64,000 nucleotides of DNA from Pascua guehoae (GCA_001600415.1 BCJX01000006.1:177983-241982); one strand, 5' to 3'. Counted from the stretch's first letter, positions 9,383-21,797 are shown. Numbers and translations: made by a program. Notes: a model not told the origin generated them from the letters alone.

Positions 9383-11099
9383 CTAGACCCTCTGTGAGCC
9401 CTCGCCGATGACGCGCGTCTCGCCCCAGCTGACGCTGCGCTTTGTGCGTGGCTTGTTTTGCGCGGCAGTACCGATGCGGCTCTCCTCGTCGCCCTCTTCG
9501 TCGTCTGCGGCGTGGTCGTTTTCCTCGAGACGGCGGATTTCCTCGTCAAAGTCGACATCGGCCGTGGGGCCGTTTGGGTCTGCGACCATTTCATACTCCG
9601 AGTTGGACGGCCACTTGATACAGTCGCTGTCCTTGAACTCTGCGGGCATGAAAATGTAAAAGCACACGACGGTGAGGCACGCGCCGCCCATCAGGTCGAT
9701 CAGGTAGTGGTGCGACAGGTACATGGTCGCCCACCAGAGAATGCCGGTGTAGGTCCAGTAGAGCGGCTTGAGGAACGGGAAAAAGTGCGACAGGAAGAGC
9801 GCCTCCATGACGGCCGTGCCCGAGTGGAGCGAGGGGAAGGCGCCAAACACGAGCGGCGAGTTGCCAAACGTGTTGGTGTAGCCCTGCGAGTTGAAGACGC
9901 GGTCGATGCGGAGCAGGCCGCCGGGAGAGCCGGGCATGCCGTAGTGCGCGGGCGTGAGGCCTTGGATGATCTCGTACCCTGGGGGTTAGTGGAACGACAT
10001 GGGGGTGGGGAGGAGTAGGGGTTGGGCTGGAGATGGGCTGGAGATGGGGCTGGCGGTGGGGCTGGAGATGGGCTGGAGATGGGGCTGGCCGTGGGGCTGG
10101 AGATGGGGCTGGGGATGGAGCTGGAGATGAAGCCGGAGCTGGAGATCGAGCTGCTGGAGATGGAGATGGAGCTGAAGCAGGAGCTGGAGCAGGAGCAGGA
10201 GGCGGAGCTAGAGCTGGGGCTGGAGCTGGGGCTGGAGCTGGGGCTGGAGCTGCTGGAGATCGAGCTTCTGGAACTGGAGCTTCTGGAGATGGAGCTGCTG
10301 GAGATGGAGCTGCTGGACATGGAGCTGCTCGAGATGTGGCCGCCGGAGACGTGGTGGCCGGAGACGTAGCTCGGTCTCCTCAACACGGAGCAGTGAAGCA
10401 GAGACGTAGGTGCGCAGACTCACAAGGCGCAGAGCACGGAAGCACAATCTGGATCCAGACGCCAAAGAGGTTCATAAACCCAAACGCCTTTGCCCAGTAC
10501 TGGAGGGATCCGCGCGGGCCAAAGAGCCAGAGGACAATGGCGACGACGACGGGGATGGTAAAGTGGAGGACGCCATATGGGAGCCAGGCGAGGACGTCGA
10601 GGAGGGGGTGTGTGAAGCGAGTCTGGAGGTCGGAGATGTTTGCGCCGTACAGCGCGCTCTCGAGGGCCGGGAGGAGGGCGACGTGGATGGTGGGGCGCGA
10701 CTCGTTTGGAATAAAGCGGTTGCCGAAAAAGAGGAGGACCCAGGTGAGGACTGGGGTGGCGGGCCAGACAAACTGACTCGTCAAGGGGATCATGACGGCG
10801 GCGAGCCACGCGAGCGGAATCCCGAGCTTGAAGGGGAACGGCGGCGTCTTCATGACCCACAGCATGACAATCCATGTAAACAGCATAATGCTCAGCTGGA
10901 GCACGGAGGCCACCGTCGGCTTCCACTCGCGCACGCGCTGGACCACCTTGCGCGGATCCCGCGACAGGTCGAGCCGCTGCAAGCCCGCCGTGATCGCGAG
11001 CTTGATGGGGGTGAAAAAGGTCATGGGCGGGTGTGGGACGTACGTCGTCCGCGGTAGCGACCGCCGGAGGAGCGCAAACGGCGTCACCATCGTCGACAT
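9383..11099 (-). CDS. AUR1: Inositol phosphorylceramide synthase catalytic subunit (Aur1/Ipc1)
   Basis: Transfers inositol phosphate from phosphatidylinositol to ceramide in the Golgi; essential in fungi and the target of aureobasidin A. Exon 1 (10424-11099) encodes several hydrophobic helices and ends LPCSAPW. Exon 2 (9383-9978) continues YEIIQGLTPAHYGMPGSPGG. It contains GAFPSLHSGTA (catalytic His) and LSHHYLIDLMGGA (catalytic His and Asp), as in the lipid phosphatase superfamily, then an acidic, charged tail. The splice is phase consistent, giving 423 residues. The intron (9979-10423) is 445 nt of GAG/CTG-rich repeats. A 5'-UTR intron (11126-11186) probably removes an upstream in-frame ATG at 11133-11135, so I chose the MSTM start at 11099. 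Confidence 0.92.
9979..10423 (-). repeat. AUR1 intron made of purine-rich tandem repeats
   Basis: On the + strand, units such as GGAGATGGGGCTG, GAGCTGGGGCTG and GGAGATGGAGCTGCT recur from about 10020 to 10360. The intron boundaries are fixed by the reading frame on both sides (PCSAPW/YEII). The repeats make long but meaningless open frames. Confidence 0.8.
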
Positions 11100-11745
11100 G
11101 TAAATCTGCTCAAGCTTGGGCCCGACTGTCGACATGGAGTCAGCAGCGAATCACGCCAATTTGTCAAGAGGTAGAGATATACTTACAAGTCTGGAGAGCC
11201 TGGACCGGACCTTGGGGGGGTATTTGCGAGATGGGAATGAGTGTTGGTGGAAACACGACTTTGGTGGTGGTGGCGCAAACCGAGCTAGGTAGGCAGACGT
11301 CGGCACGTCGGCGCCCGCACAGTGCACGCAGTGATCGTGATCCAAACGTGCGCGGCCCGTGCCTGGCTGGCAACATGGCATCTCCTCTTCACACAAACAT
11401 GCATTCACACATCCCCAGCAACCACGCGTCCGTCCACGCGTCATCTCTGCCGTCCACGACCCCATGCACAGCCCATACTCGACGTGTCTCCTCCTACCAC
11501 TCGTTCACGCCTGAACTCAACTCTGCAGACTATCCCCGCCCCCCACGCTCGCTCAGACTACAGATATGAATGCATCCTCCGATGACTGCTCGGCGCACGC
11601 GTCTCCCCTGGGTCCCCGCCCTACAACGGCTGCTGTTCTACAATGCAGCTCTCAATGGATGGGCCTTGTCGCCCAAAACTACCCTGCGCGTGCTGCGGAA
11701 GACATCGTTATTGTCGTCCATGTTTGCTAGTTTGATTTTGGTTGC
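11100..11745. other. Intergenic: AUR1 5' leader and AGX1 3' flank
   Basis: Contains the probable AUR1 5'-UTR with an intron (donor GTAAGTAT at 11179-11186, acceptor ending 11126) and the 3' flank of the aminotransferase. No other gene is seen. Confidence 0.5.
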
Positions 11746-13431
11746 TCACTTGCGAGCGGCCTTGATGACGTCGGCGCAGCCCTTGAGGATGGTGTCAATG
11801 TCGCCGCGCGACTGGTCGACGGCCGTAATGCCCATGTGGCCGACGCGGAAGTACTCGGCGCCAATCTGCTTGTGGAGACCGCCAGCAACGATAATGTCCT
11901 TTTCGAGGAGCTTGGGGATAATGTCGGCAGCGCCCAGACCCTTGGGGTAGCGCGCAGCAGTCATGCCGTTTGCCGAAATGTCGCGGCTCAGAGGAACAAA
12001 GCCGCAGCCGAGCTTTTCGAGCTCATCCTTGACGCGCTTCGACGCCGCCTTGTGCAGCTCAAAGCGCTCCTCGAGGCTGGGCTTCTGCTCGCCAATCGCC
12101 TGAAGGGCAGCACGGAACGCGTAGATGAGCTGGACGGGGGCTGTAATGTTAGCACGGGGCAAAGTTGCCAATTCCATGCAAGCCACTCACGAGTAGCAAA
12201 GTACATGGGGCGGCCCTCCTCGTACGCCTTCATGATGGGGATCCAGCGGTTCCAGTTGATGTAGTAGCTGGGGACAGGGGTCTTGCGGTTCTTGAGCGCG
12301 TTGACCGCCTTCTCGCTGGCCATGACGACCGAGAGACCGGGGGGAGCTCCAATGCCCTTCTGGGGCGCCGAGATGACAACGTCAATTCCCCAGTCGTCAA
12401 AGCGGATCTCCTCCGAGCCGACAGAGCAGACGGCGTCGAGGGCAATGAGCGCGTCGGGCGAGTTCTTGTGGATCAGCTCAGCGAAGCGGGCAACGGGCGA
12501 GAGGACACCAGTCGAAGTGTCGACGTGGGTGATGGTGACGAGCTTGAACTTCTTGGACTGGAGGGCGTTGACGAGCTCCTTCTCGCTGGGCACTGTCAGA
12601 TGATGGTCCGAAGGAATGGAAGATGGCTGAAGAGCCCTACACATCCACACAACGCGAATCGTTGTGCGGGTACGGGTAGACGTGACTCACTCGACAATGC
12701 CGCCGATGGGGGCCTTGAGCTGGGTCACCTTGGCACCGTAGGTCTCGAGGCTGCGTACAGTTAGCTACTGTATCCCACTGCTGCCCAAAGTACCCACCAG
12801 TCGGCGAACGAGTCACCAAAGTAGCCGTGGTTGAGGACGAGCTGGATACGTCAGCGCTTCTGGCAGGGGCTCGAAGTTTTGAACCGGTTTGGCAGACCTT
12901 CCCCGCATAGTGGTGGTCGATACCAAGAAACCACCTCGGCATAGACGCCAGTACTTACAACATCATCTCCGGCCTCGACAACGTTGGCGGCCGTGGCGTC
13001 CCAGCCAAGCGTGCCCGAGCCAGCGACGAGGATGGGCTGGTTTGCGGGGTTCTTGGAGTAGAGAATCTTGCGGAGGAGACGGAGACAGTCGCCAAAGACG
13101 GGGACAAACGCAGGCGACACGTGCGAGGTGGTGGGCGTGGCGTTGGCGTAGAGAACCTCGTCAGAGCACTCGATGGGGCCCGGGATGCTGGCGCGTGAGT
13201 GAGATGGAAAGCGAGCAGGCAAGGTGTGGTGGGCTGCCTTGCCATGGCGTGGTCTCTCCTCCAGCACAGAGGGAAAGTGAAATTAGCCAGCGTATCGACT
13301 TACACGAGGAGCTTGTGGGGTGCCTGCTTGAAGGGGGACATTGTGATTGCAGAGGTAGCGAGTGTGCGAACGATGGGGACCCGTGAAGAGATGGTGGTGA
13401 CGGTGGAAAGGACAGACCGAGTGAGGAGCAT
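11746..13431 (-). CDS. AGX1: Alanine-glyoxylate / serine-pyruvate aminotransferase (class V PLP enzyme)
   Basis: Makes glycine from glyoxylate and alanine. Order of features: a basic, Ser/Thr-rich leader (MLLTRSVLS...), then MSPFKQAPHKLLV|IPGPIECSDEVL and VAGSGTLGWDA. After these come LVLNHGYFGDSFAD and LIALDAVCSVGSEEIRFDDWG. The PLP-lysine segment is ISAPQKGIGAPPGL. The C-terminal domain follows, ending VIKAARK. Introns were inferred after LLV, GDDV, SFAD, GGIV and MYFAT, all with GT-AG ends. Exons 1 and 2 are 13304-13431 and 12959-13187. The start at 13431 gives a presequence-like N-terminus; an internal ATG at 13341 would drop it. No PTS1 tripeptide is present. Family assignment is firm; substrate preference is inferred. 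Confidence 0.9.
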
Positions 13432-14699
13432 GACTTGGAGGAAATCGGTTAAGTGCGAGGCGAGGGCGGTTACTTTATTGCGGACCAAAATGCGCCGGCG
13501 CGGGGGGAGCGTGGGATGGGGATGCGATATTCAGCCGCAAAAGGGGGGGGGGGGTCCAATTCCGTTCTGAGCGGGGTAAACGCTTTGCTTTGCACATGAG
13601 CCTGCATCAGCCTCCTGGATCCTGCCCTCGTTGCATGGGCACAAGGTGGAGGCGGGGTCTACTCTACTCTGGCTGCTAGGCTGCTAGCGCCTGCTACATG
13701 CTGTTGTGGAGGTGAAGGATTGCGCCGCTCGACTTATTATTCAACGGGCGCGTTTGAATTGGTCGGCTGGGTCCGCCCATGACGGTCCATGGCTGTCTGG
13801 GCTGGGTGATGGCTGGTGGGGGTGAGTGAGTCGCATTCGGGCCAACGGCCAACGGCCCGCCGCGGTTCGATAACAATGAGCTAGATTGATTTGATTGATT
13901 GCCAACACGACAAGCACACCCCGTTGCCTGGCCAAAGAAAAAAGTGGAGGCAAAAGGTGGAGGTGGAGGCCGTTTGTCCATCGCTACAGTGGCTCTGCCC
14001 TGCAAAGCACCGCAAAGTTCTGCTGCTGGCCCTGCTGGCATGCTCGTCGCCAAAGAGGGTAAAGTCCGGACCGAGTTCGGAGCGGAAGCAAAATCGGCCA
14101 AAGTACGGCCAGGAGCCGATGATGTATCCGGGGCCCTTGTCGCTAAACAATGCCAAACGGGTTGGTTGAAAGGGGCGTGTTTGATCGTCTGGTTGGGTCT
14201 GGCTGGTCTGGCTGGTCGAGTCTGGTCGAGTCTGGTCCTGTCTGCATTTAAAAGACGGTCACAAACAGCAAGGAACAAGACACTTCTTGCCACCACCAGA
14301 CTCGATCCCAAAGCTGCACGCTGCAGGTACGCAGGTTTCCCTCACGCACCCTCTCGTACTCTCTACAGTGTTGACACGACCCTCACACTGAACACACTCA
14401 CCTCTTTGCCTTGACACGCCACACTGACATGGGATTCCAAACAGGACCAAGCGCCCCGTGGCTGCTGCATGATTTCACAGCATGCACTGCACTGCACCGC
14501 ACAGCTAACCTGCAACCTGCAGGTGAATGGCTGATCGAGCTGGACAAGGCTGGGTTCCCATCACACTGCCTTCTCGTTCCCTCCTTAACTCCCTCCGTCC
14601 CTCCTTCACATCACCCATTACTCTCACTCCCTCTCCCACTCTCATCCTCTGGTCACTCGCTCTCTTCCCCCTCGCCTCACCTCATATTCTGCGCATACC
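13432..14699. other. Intergenic between divergent AGX1 and the decayed gene
   Basis: Contains a G9-10 run near 13545, a TTTAAAAGAC promoter-like box near 14247 and pyrimidine-rich sequence at 14560-14690 that resembles a 5' leader for the gene to the right. I see no conserved coding segment. Confidence 0.45.
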
Positions 14700-16229
14700 A
14701 TGAGTACACAATCGTCTTCAAATCCGCCGGTGGATCGTGTTGCCCTCACGCTTACATCTGTCAACGACCCCACGGTACATGTTACTGCGCCTGGCACCGA
14801 GATTGTGCCGGTCGCCTCACATGTCGACTCGCCCCTCGACCGAAAAGCGTTCCCGCACATTTTCGACCTCATCATCTCGTAGTGCCCGCCCTCGACGCTC
14901 TGGCGCCTTCGCGGCCTGTCGACCGATCTCCGTTCGTGAGTTTTCTCACAATCTGCCGTCGGCGCGTGTTTTCCTACCCTTGGGCAACCCCTTGGGTCCT
15001 GCCCCCTTGCGGGGCAAGCGGACTGCGGTTAGGCCGGCGGCCATTCGTGGCACCTGCTGGCTGCTTGAGCCGTGTCCGAGCGAGTGGAGCGTTTGTAATA
15101 GTCCTGCTGCTGCACGGTGCAGTCGCCGTGTAGATTCCAATAGCCGTGACTGGCAACCTACGGTGGTCTGTCACGGCTCTTCAATGTTGTGTTGACCGCC
15201 GTTGCACAGCGGTCTTTCACGATATCCAATATGTTGTGCTGACCGCCCTTCACGGGCGGCCTATCACGCATCCAAGATGTTATGGGCCGCGAATCCGACT
15301 CGCTCGTGCCTACCGTCGTGCCGGCATGTACCCCGCGGGGGATGCGGCTCCAGGCTTCGTGGACGATGAAGTGCTTGACTCGCCACCAGCTCATGTCAAG
15401 GAGAGCGTACCTGAGAACTATTCGCCCTGTGAAATGGGACGACAAGACGGCGAGGCGGACCAAAGTCTGCACACTGGCGCTGTGTGGGTACCCCGTCACG
15501 TTTCACCGACGATTGTCGACCTCGCCACCGCTATCACCCGCCGGGGCGCGATCGCATTGCAGACGTTGTTTAGCGGACAAGATATCGTTCTCCGTCAGGC
15601 CTTCATCTCTTACAATGAGCTTTCCCCAATGCCCCGGCCCTCGCATCCAGACGTTGAAGACGGCTTGCAGGTTAGAACGCTTCTGCGGGCTCCGATCGAC
15701 GAGTGGAATGCGGGAACACTCATCATATTTGCCCCGACGGTCGCGGGGGATGGAACCTCTTGGGAATGGCTAAAGTTGCCGGTTCGACGCGTCGTGTTCA
15801 ACGTTGCGTATGCGTCAAATACTGTCGAGGGCGCCTTGGCTTGCATACCCTTCCGCAAGTCGCAGGACGAAGATATTGTTATCATCCTACACCGCACGAC
15901 CGCCGTCTTCCAAAAGGGCAGTGATCTGTTCACCGTGAAAACGCGCTTTGTCACCTTCTCTACAGCATCATTAAAGCATCATTAAACCTTACCCCCGGAT
16001 TACCATTGTCGGGTTCGACGAGGCCGTTCCTCTCCTCATGTCTCAACGTGATAGCCCCTCTGGAACTATCAGGGACATCTTTCGCTATTTCGTCATGCGT
16101 CGAGACGAGGCCATTTATGGCGATGGAGCGAGGGAACAGTCCGTCATGGATCGCACGACGCTCTTCACGCGGGCCGGGTATCGCGAGCACGTAGGGGAGG
16201 AGCAGTGGCGGGCCGAGACTGAGCCGTGA
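14700..16229 (+). pseudogene. Decayed protein gene, probably of a lineage-specific expanded family
   Basis: An ATG at 14700 after a pyrimidine-rich leader opens a frame with DRKAFPHIFDLIIS. An in-frame TAG (14880-14882) then interrupts it, yet the frame continues sensibly as CPPSTLWRLRGLSTDLRS before TGA at 14937-14939. This looks like the F-box-like opening of proteins expanded in Trichosporonales. Further coding-like blocks lie in other frames: 15500-15960 (RRVVFNVAYAS, EDIVIILHRTT) and 15990-16229 (RITIVGFDEAV, FTRAGYREH). An 11-bp tandem duplication sits at 15965-15986. No set of consensus splice sites joins these blocks. The family link is from memory and tentative. The alternative is an intact gene with unusual introns. 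Confidence 0.5.
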
Positions 16230-18130
16230 GGAGATGTAAGATTGTACAGTAGTAAATTTACAACAACTCGATGAAGACAGAAGCCCAGTTGTGAGGGCAA
16301 GCTCAGGTCATGGTACCAACAGTGGGGTTGCGTCATTCGCGACCGGACCAGAGAAGCCGTCTGGAAACCTCCTGTGTTGACGATGATCTGTTACCGAACC
16401 AAAGCTCAGCCACTGCAGGAACCCACCCATTGAGTCATGAGTCATGCTTCTGTGCTTCTGGCTCCATGAAGCGCGGCCAGCATTGCCAGAATTGCGTAGA
16501 CTCGAACAAGCTCCTTGTCACCATGCCTTGTGCTTCCTTTGCCTATCAGCCACCCACGTGTATGCGTCAACGACACTGCTGTCCACGTCGTCTGTGGCCA
16601 ACGCCTAGATAAGATGGCCATTGCATGAGCCAGGGAGTCCGAGGCACCGACCCGGGAGGCGCAGTGTGCAGTCAGTCCCTGACCTTGGTAGGCAGTGGAC
16701 GGGGGGACCACTGTGGGAGACGTAAGCGGCGTGGCATGTGATTGGGGCCGAGCACTGCCAAGACGCTGTGCCGCTGCGGCCCAGAAGAAGAATGTCGACG
16801 GTGTGCTGCGGAACGCAGCAGGGCCAAGCCTGGTGCTTGTCGATTCCCAGCGATAATGATGATGATGGTTGTGGAGATCAAGCCGAGGTTGGAACTTGTG
16901 GAACCTATTTTAGCCTTGCTCCACTGCCTAGTACTGTATGCTGCTAAAATGGATTGGATGGGATGGGATGGGGTGGATTCCGGATGGACGTTTTGCTTCT
17001 CGCGTGCCGAGGACAGGGACAGAAACCTGGGCAGGGTGAGAGAGACCCTGATTTCTTGTCTTGTTCCGCAGCCACCCAGATTCGGCATTTGGGAGGCACA
17101 CAATAATGTAAAAGAGAAGAAGGCAAGACGTCCAAAGGGCGAGACAACCCAAGGGAGAATGCAAAGCCAAGAACAAGACAAATGACCCCGCCAGTAGAGA
17201 GAGAATGAGGGGTGGGTGTCATCGGGTGTTGTGTGGGGGTGTGTTCGGTAAAGTCTGCCCACGAGACACACGAGGTACAACATGAGCTCATTGTCTGCAT
17301 GGAAAACAAAAGTGTGCATGTAACCGAGCGAGGGGATTGAAGGGAGCGCGCCCAGACCCCAGACCCGCACGCGCGCGGTTAAGGTTATGGCACCGCCGAT
17401 GACATTATCAACCCTCATGCGGTCGGTACACGGCAACAGGCAACAGGCAACATGCAGGCAGGGATGCATGCACAGCTAGCACAGGTGTCATGCACTGCAT
17501 CAGCATCTATCTGCCTATGCACTACTTTTGCAGGGTAACTTGGGGCTGACCGGGTCTTTTACAGCAGGGGGGGAAAGCGCAGTCTATTTGTGCCTCGCTT
17601 GGTTCATGCCATGGCAATAATGCCAACAATCGCAAAAGCCACCATCAGCCACCACCACCACCACCACCACCACTACCACGACAACCGGCAACGGCACGAC
17701 TGCCACCACCACTACCCCCCGCCTTGCTCTTGCATCTTGCATCTTGACACCTTGCCACATCACAACCCCACACTTTGTCTTGTCACCTACCTACAACATT
17801 GTCACAACACTCTACACTCGTCTTCTACGGCATCCAACTGCACGACGTCAACACCCGTTTGCATCCACAATCACTCTCGCTTCCTCTCGTTCTCGCTTCT
17901 CACTTGCTGTCATTCAAAACACTGCCCGTGCACAAACGCTCGGCGTTCGCTCGTCCCCCCTTTCCTTGCTTGGCTGCATCGCACGACCCTCACTCCCAAC
18001 ACCTCCGTCCACTGGCTCCGCTTGGAATCCGCCGGCCGCCGGGCTCTATTGTCTCCGAGATTGACCACTCTCCAACCTCGTCACTACCCGACCTTCCTTT
18101 CCCTTCTCATTACCATCCTTCCTGCCGACC
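16230..18130. other. Intergenic upstream of the phospholipase D-like gene
   Basis: About 1.9 kb without a convincing gene. Contains a CAC-rich run at about 17645-17675, the 18-mer CTTGCATCTTGCATCTTG at 17729-17746, and a long pyrimidine-rich segment running to the ATG at 18131, typical of a 5' leader. Confidence 0.5.
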
Positions 18131-21100
18131 ATGCAGGTGCAGTCGTCTGCGGGGTTGCAAAACCATGACCATCCGTTGATGGCCAACACCAACAAGACGC
18201 CCATGGTTCAGACTACCGGCCCTAGTCCTGTCACTCCCAACGGCAATGCGATCGCCCCTACCACACCACCCAACACTGCGCTTCTCAACCCTGCCGCGTC
18301 TTCCTCGGCTGCCAGCGCGCGCAATCGCGATGCGTCGATTGGGTTAACCAGCTCGTCCAACACTCGGCGTGCGCGGGAACCCATTCCCGTGTCCAAGCGG
18401 ACGCTTGCGGCGTACATGGCCGAGCACCCCAACGCGAGTGTCAAGTCTGCGATTCAACGAACCTACCCGCCACCAAACCCGCTCAAGCGCCTTGCCAACC
18501 GGTTCAAGGTCAAGCACTCTGTGATCCAGGGCATGACGGACAGCGAGATGGCATACTGGGAGTCGCAAGGCGCGACGCTCCGCCGCCGTGCCGGCTGGAA
18601 ACTGCCCGGCGAAGACGCGGACGGCGTGGAGATCTCTGAGCTGTTCTGGAAAATGTACCTCAGCTTAATGCCGACCATTGTCCGGGACCCGCTTGCGGGC
18701 ATCACGTCGCCAGATCTTCTTGGCAGCACCTCCACGATGCCGCTTAGCGTCGTCTCACTTATTCCGGATATCATTCGGCACTTTCGAGACGTCATTGTCC
18801 GAGCCAAGACAGAGGTCTTCATCGCGACAAACTATTGGCAGCCGTCCGACTCTGTTGACACTGTCGCGTCTGCGCTCCGTGAACTGTCGGCCAATGTCAT
18901 CAAGTCTGGTCGCCCAAAGGTCGTGGTCAAGCTCATCTATGACCGCGGCAGTATCGCGCAGGTCCTCAACTCGCACGTTCCAGTTGGAGAGGCCGACCAG
19001 GTTGCACTCAAACTGCCGCCAGCAGAGGAGATTCCCGGCCTGCACTTGGAAGTCATTGTGAGTTGCCGTTGGCGGTGGTGTTGGAGTGAACTAGACTGAC
19101 CGTGACCAGAACTTCCACCGCATGCTTCTCGGCACGTTCCACTGCAAGTTTATCATTGTGGACCGCAAGGTTGTCCTGCTGTCGTCCAACAACATTCAGG
19201 ACCGCCCAAACCTCGAACTCATGACCCACCTCGAGGGGCCCATTGTGGATGCCTTTTACGACATTGCGCTGCACTCGTGGTACAACAAGCTGGAACCACC
19301 ATTGCCGTTCCTGTCGACACCGTACCAGCCACCACGTGACGAAGAGGGCAACGTGCAATATCTCTTCAACCACGCCAACCCATACCTCCGCGACATTGAG
19401 ACTCTCAAGGCCGCTCGAGCTGCTCGGCTGCTGCTGCGTCGACAGACACAGGACACGGATGCGGAGCGCGCGCGCATGATGGACGAGGGCTTCCACCCTA
19501 CGCGTGATCGCCTCGTCGAGGCGGTTCGCCAGGTCATTGAAAACCAGCGCGCCAACTTGGCCCATACGCAAGAAAACCTAACCAACCGCTCCGCCAACGC
19601 GATGAAGGAGTTGCGAGAGTTTGGCGAGCGTATTGGTTTCAGTGGTAGCCGACCACCTAGTCGTCGTGCGAGCGCGAGTGACCTCACAAAGCTGCGAGCC
19701 CAAGGCGATTATGACGACGAGACGGCGGCTATCACTGCGGCCAACGTGCACCTGACACGGCCTGCAGAGTCCGAGGCCACTGCGTCGCCGACTCTGCACG
19801 AGTTCCCCACCAAATCGCACACCGAGCCATATCCCCCGCACCACCGGCTCGGGGACGGTGAGGAAGACGGCACCACGACGGCCAACACGTCGCGCCGACA
19901 GAGCTTCCAAACGGCCCGTGAAGACGCCGAATCAGAGGCAACGCACGGGGCACACCACACTAACCCCCCACCGGCGCTCAACTTGGCTACAACCGGACGT
20001 GTCACAGATGGGCCATTGGTTGAGAGCCCCGTCGTCGCCCCCACATCCAATCCTCCGCGAGTCAGCTTTGACGCCGCATTTGATACCGTCATGGAAAACG
20101 ACGAGTATCATGCCAGCGGCGAAGCACCCCAGCACCCCGATTCGCCTTTCAGGTCACCTGAAGACACACCCTTCCACAGCGAGAAGCGGCGGCACTCGAG
20201 CCTTCGGCGGCCTGATCTGTCTGTCCGCGTCAACGAGGCTACTGCCGCGGCGGCACCGCCGACCGCCGGCCGTGCCTCGGTACGCTCGTTCCGGTGGGCA
20301 GACGACCTGCCATCGGGCGCCCAGTCGCCCCTCTACCAGCCGAGGGTATCCGTCGACGAGGAGATTCCCCCTGGCGGAGGGACCAAGCGCATGTTCAAGC
20401 TTTCGAGGCGTTTCAGTATGTCCCTTGTTACCCGACGGTAGACTGACCATCAGATGCTGGCGCCTTGAGCGAGGCGTGGGCGACGGTTGAAGACTCTGAC
20501 GATCTCGACAACTTTCGGCCACATGTCATTCACCAGCCACATGACCCGTTCCCGATCGCCATGGTGTGCCGTCGACCGCATGGATTCCCAGGTCACCACG
20601 ACATTCGCAACCCCCAAAACGCTGCGTGGCTCGCGGGATGCCGCTACGCAAAGCACAAGGTGTTTATCCAGACACCCACGCTCAACGCGCGTCCTATTGT
20701 GCGCGCGATCAAGCAGGCGTGCCGCCGAGGTGTCGAGGTCGTCCTGTTCCTGGACCTGGGCTTCAACGACAAGGGCGAGGTACGTTGGGGTTTTCTTTCG
20801 CAGGGCTTAGCCTAACCCCCAGTCCATTCCGTTCCAGGGCGGCACAAACGAGCAGGTCGTTGATCGCCTGTACAAGAAGCTCGGCAAAGAAGGGAAATCC
20901 CAGCACCTCAAGGTGTACTGGTACACTGGCAAGGACCAGATCCGCCCCCTCAATGCGGTCAAGAAGCAGCGCAACTGCCACATCAAGCTTGCCGTGTACG
21001 ACGACGAGGTGGCAGTGCTGGGCAACGGCAACCAGGATTCGCAATCGTGGTTCCATTCGTCCGAGGTTAATGTCATGATCAACAACAAGCAGGTTATTGC

Positions 21101-21320
21101 CGAGTTGATGGAGAGTGAGTACCCGAGTAGCCTGTGACACACGCTGACAGCAGCCCTCATGGCCAACCAGAACACGTTGCAGTATGGAGGCGTGGGCGCC
21201 GACGGCGTCTGGCGCGACGGCGAGGGCAAGACGCTCGAGGACTATGGCGCCACGGGCGGAGGCGGCTTCCTGAGCGGCCTCGACGCGTTTATGACGTTTG
21301 CAAAGTCGGCAGCAAAGTAG
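18131..21320 (+). CDS. Phospholipase D-like protein with two HKD motifs and a long disordered insert
   Basis: Five exons: 18131-19057, 19110-20415, 20454-20779, 20838-21114 and 21154-21320. Together they give 1000 codons in frame. The first catalytic HKD half-site is HCKFIIVDRKVVLLSSNN, near residue 320; the second is HIKLAVYDDEVAVLGNGNQD, near residue 900. Two half-sites form one active site in PLD-superfamily phosphodiesterases and phosphatidyltransferases. Between them lies a roughly 450-residue charged, Ser/Pro-rich stretch. The N-terminal 120 residues are low complexity. There is no clear signal peptide. The substrate (phosphatidic lipid, cardiolipin-type lipid or other phosphodiester) cannot be decided. 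Fungal proteins of this layout are common but poorly characterised. Confidence 0.88.
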
Positions 21321-21797
21321 GCTGTGACTGGGGGCTGGGACGCCAGCCCAACAGCATTGTTCAAATTCACGACGCCAGCATTGGCTTCATCACGACGCCA
21401 GCACTGGCTTCATTTCACGATGGACTTGGTAGGGAGAAGGACACATACACGCCCGTGTCATGTCATTGCAGCAGTTTTCCATATACAGTTGTCACATGTC
21501 TTGAGTGCATATGGGGGCATTGGGTGTGTGGCATTCATGTAACGTGCGTGCGTGTTGTGCGTGTGTGTGCGGTGCAGGCGGTCCAGGCTGGGTAGATGGT
21601 GGAATGGGTGCAACGCAAGATTGCTGGTTGGATTGCCCAGTGCAGGCAGTGGTGCCTCACCATAAACGTCCGCCACAGCCAACCGGCCAACCTCCACCCA
21701 ACCCCAGCCACTAGCCACTAGCCACTCAAACCCGCCTCAAAAGTCGGCCTCAGTCGGCCTCAGTTACTCTCCGCCTCCCACTCCCACGACCATCGCC
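21321..21797. other. Intergenic between PLD-like and SAM37-like genes
   Basis: Contains GCCACTA tandem copies at about 21706-21725 and a GTGTGC-rich run near 21550. No gene seen. Confidence 0.5.

Noticed and set aside
10022..10776. Long + strand frames rich in Glu/Leu/Gly/Ala repeats
   Set aside because: They are antisense to AUR1 and its repeat-filled intron; the amino-acid regularity follows from the tandem repeats.
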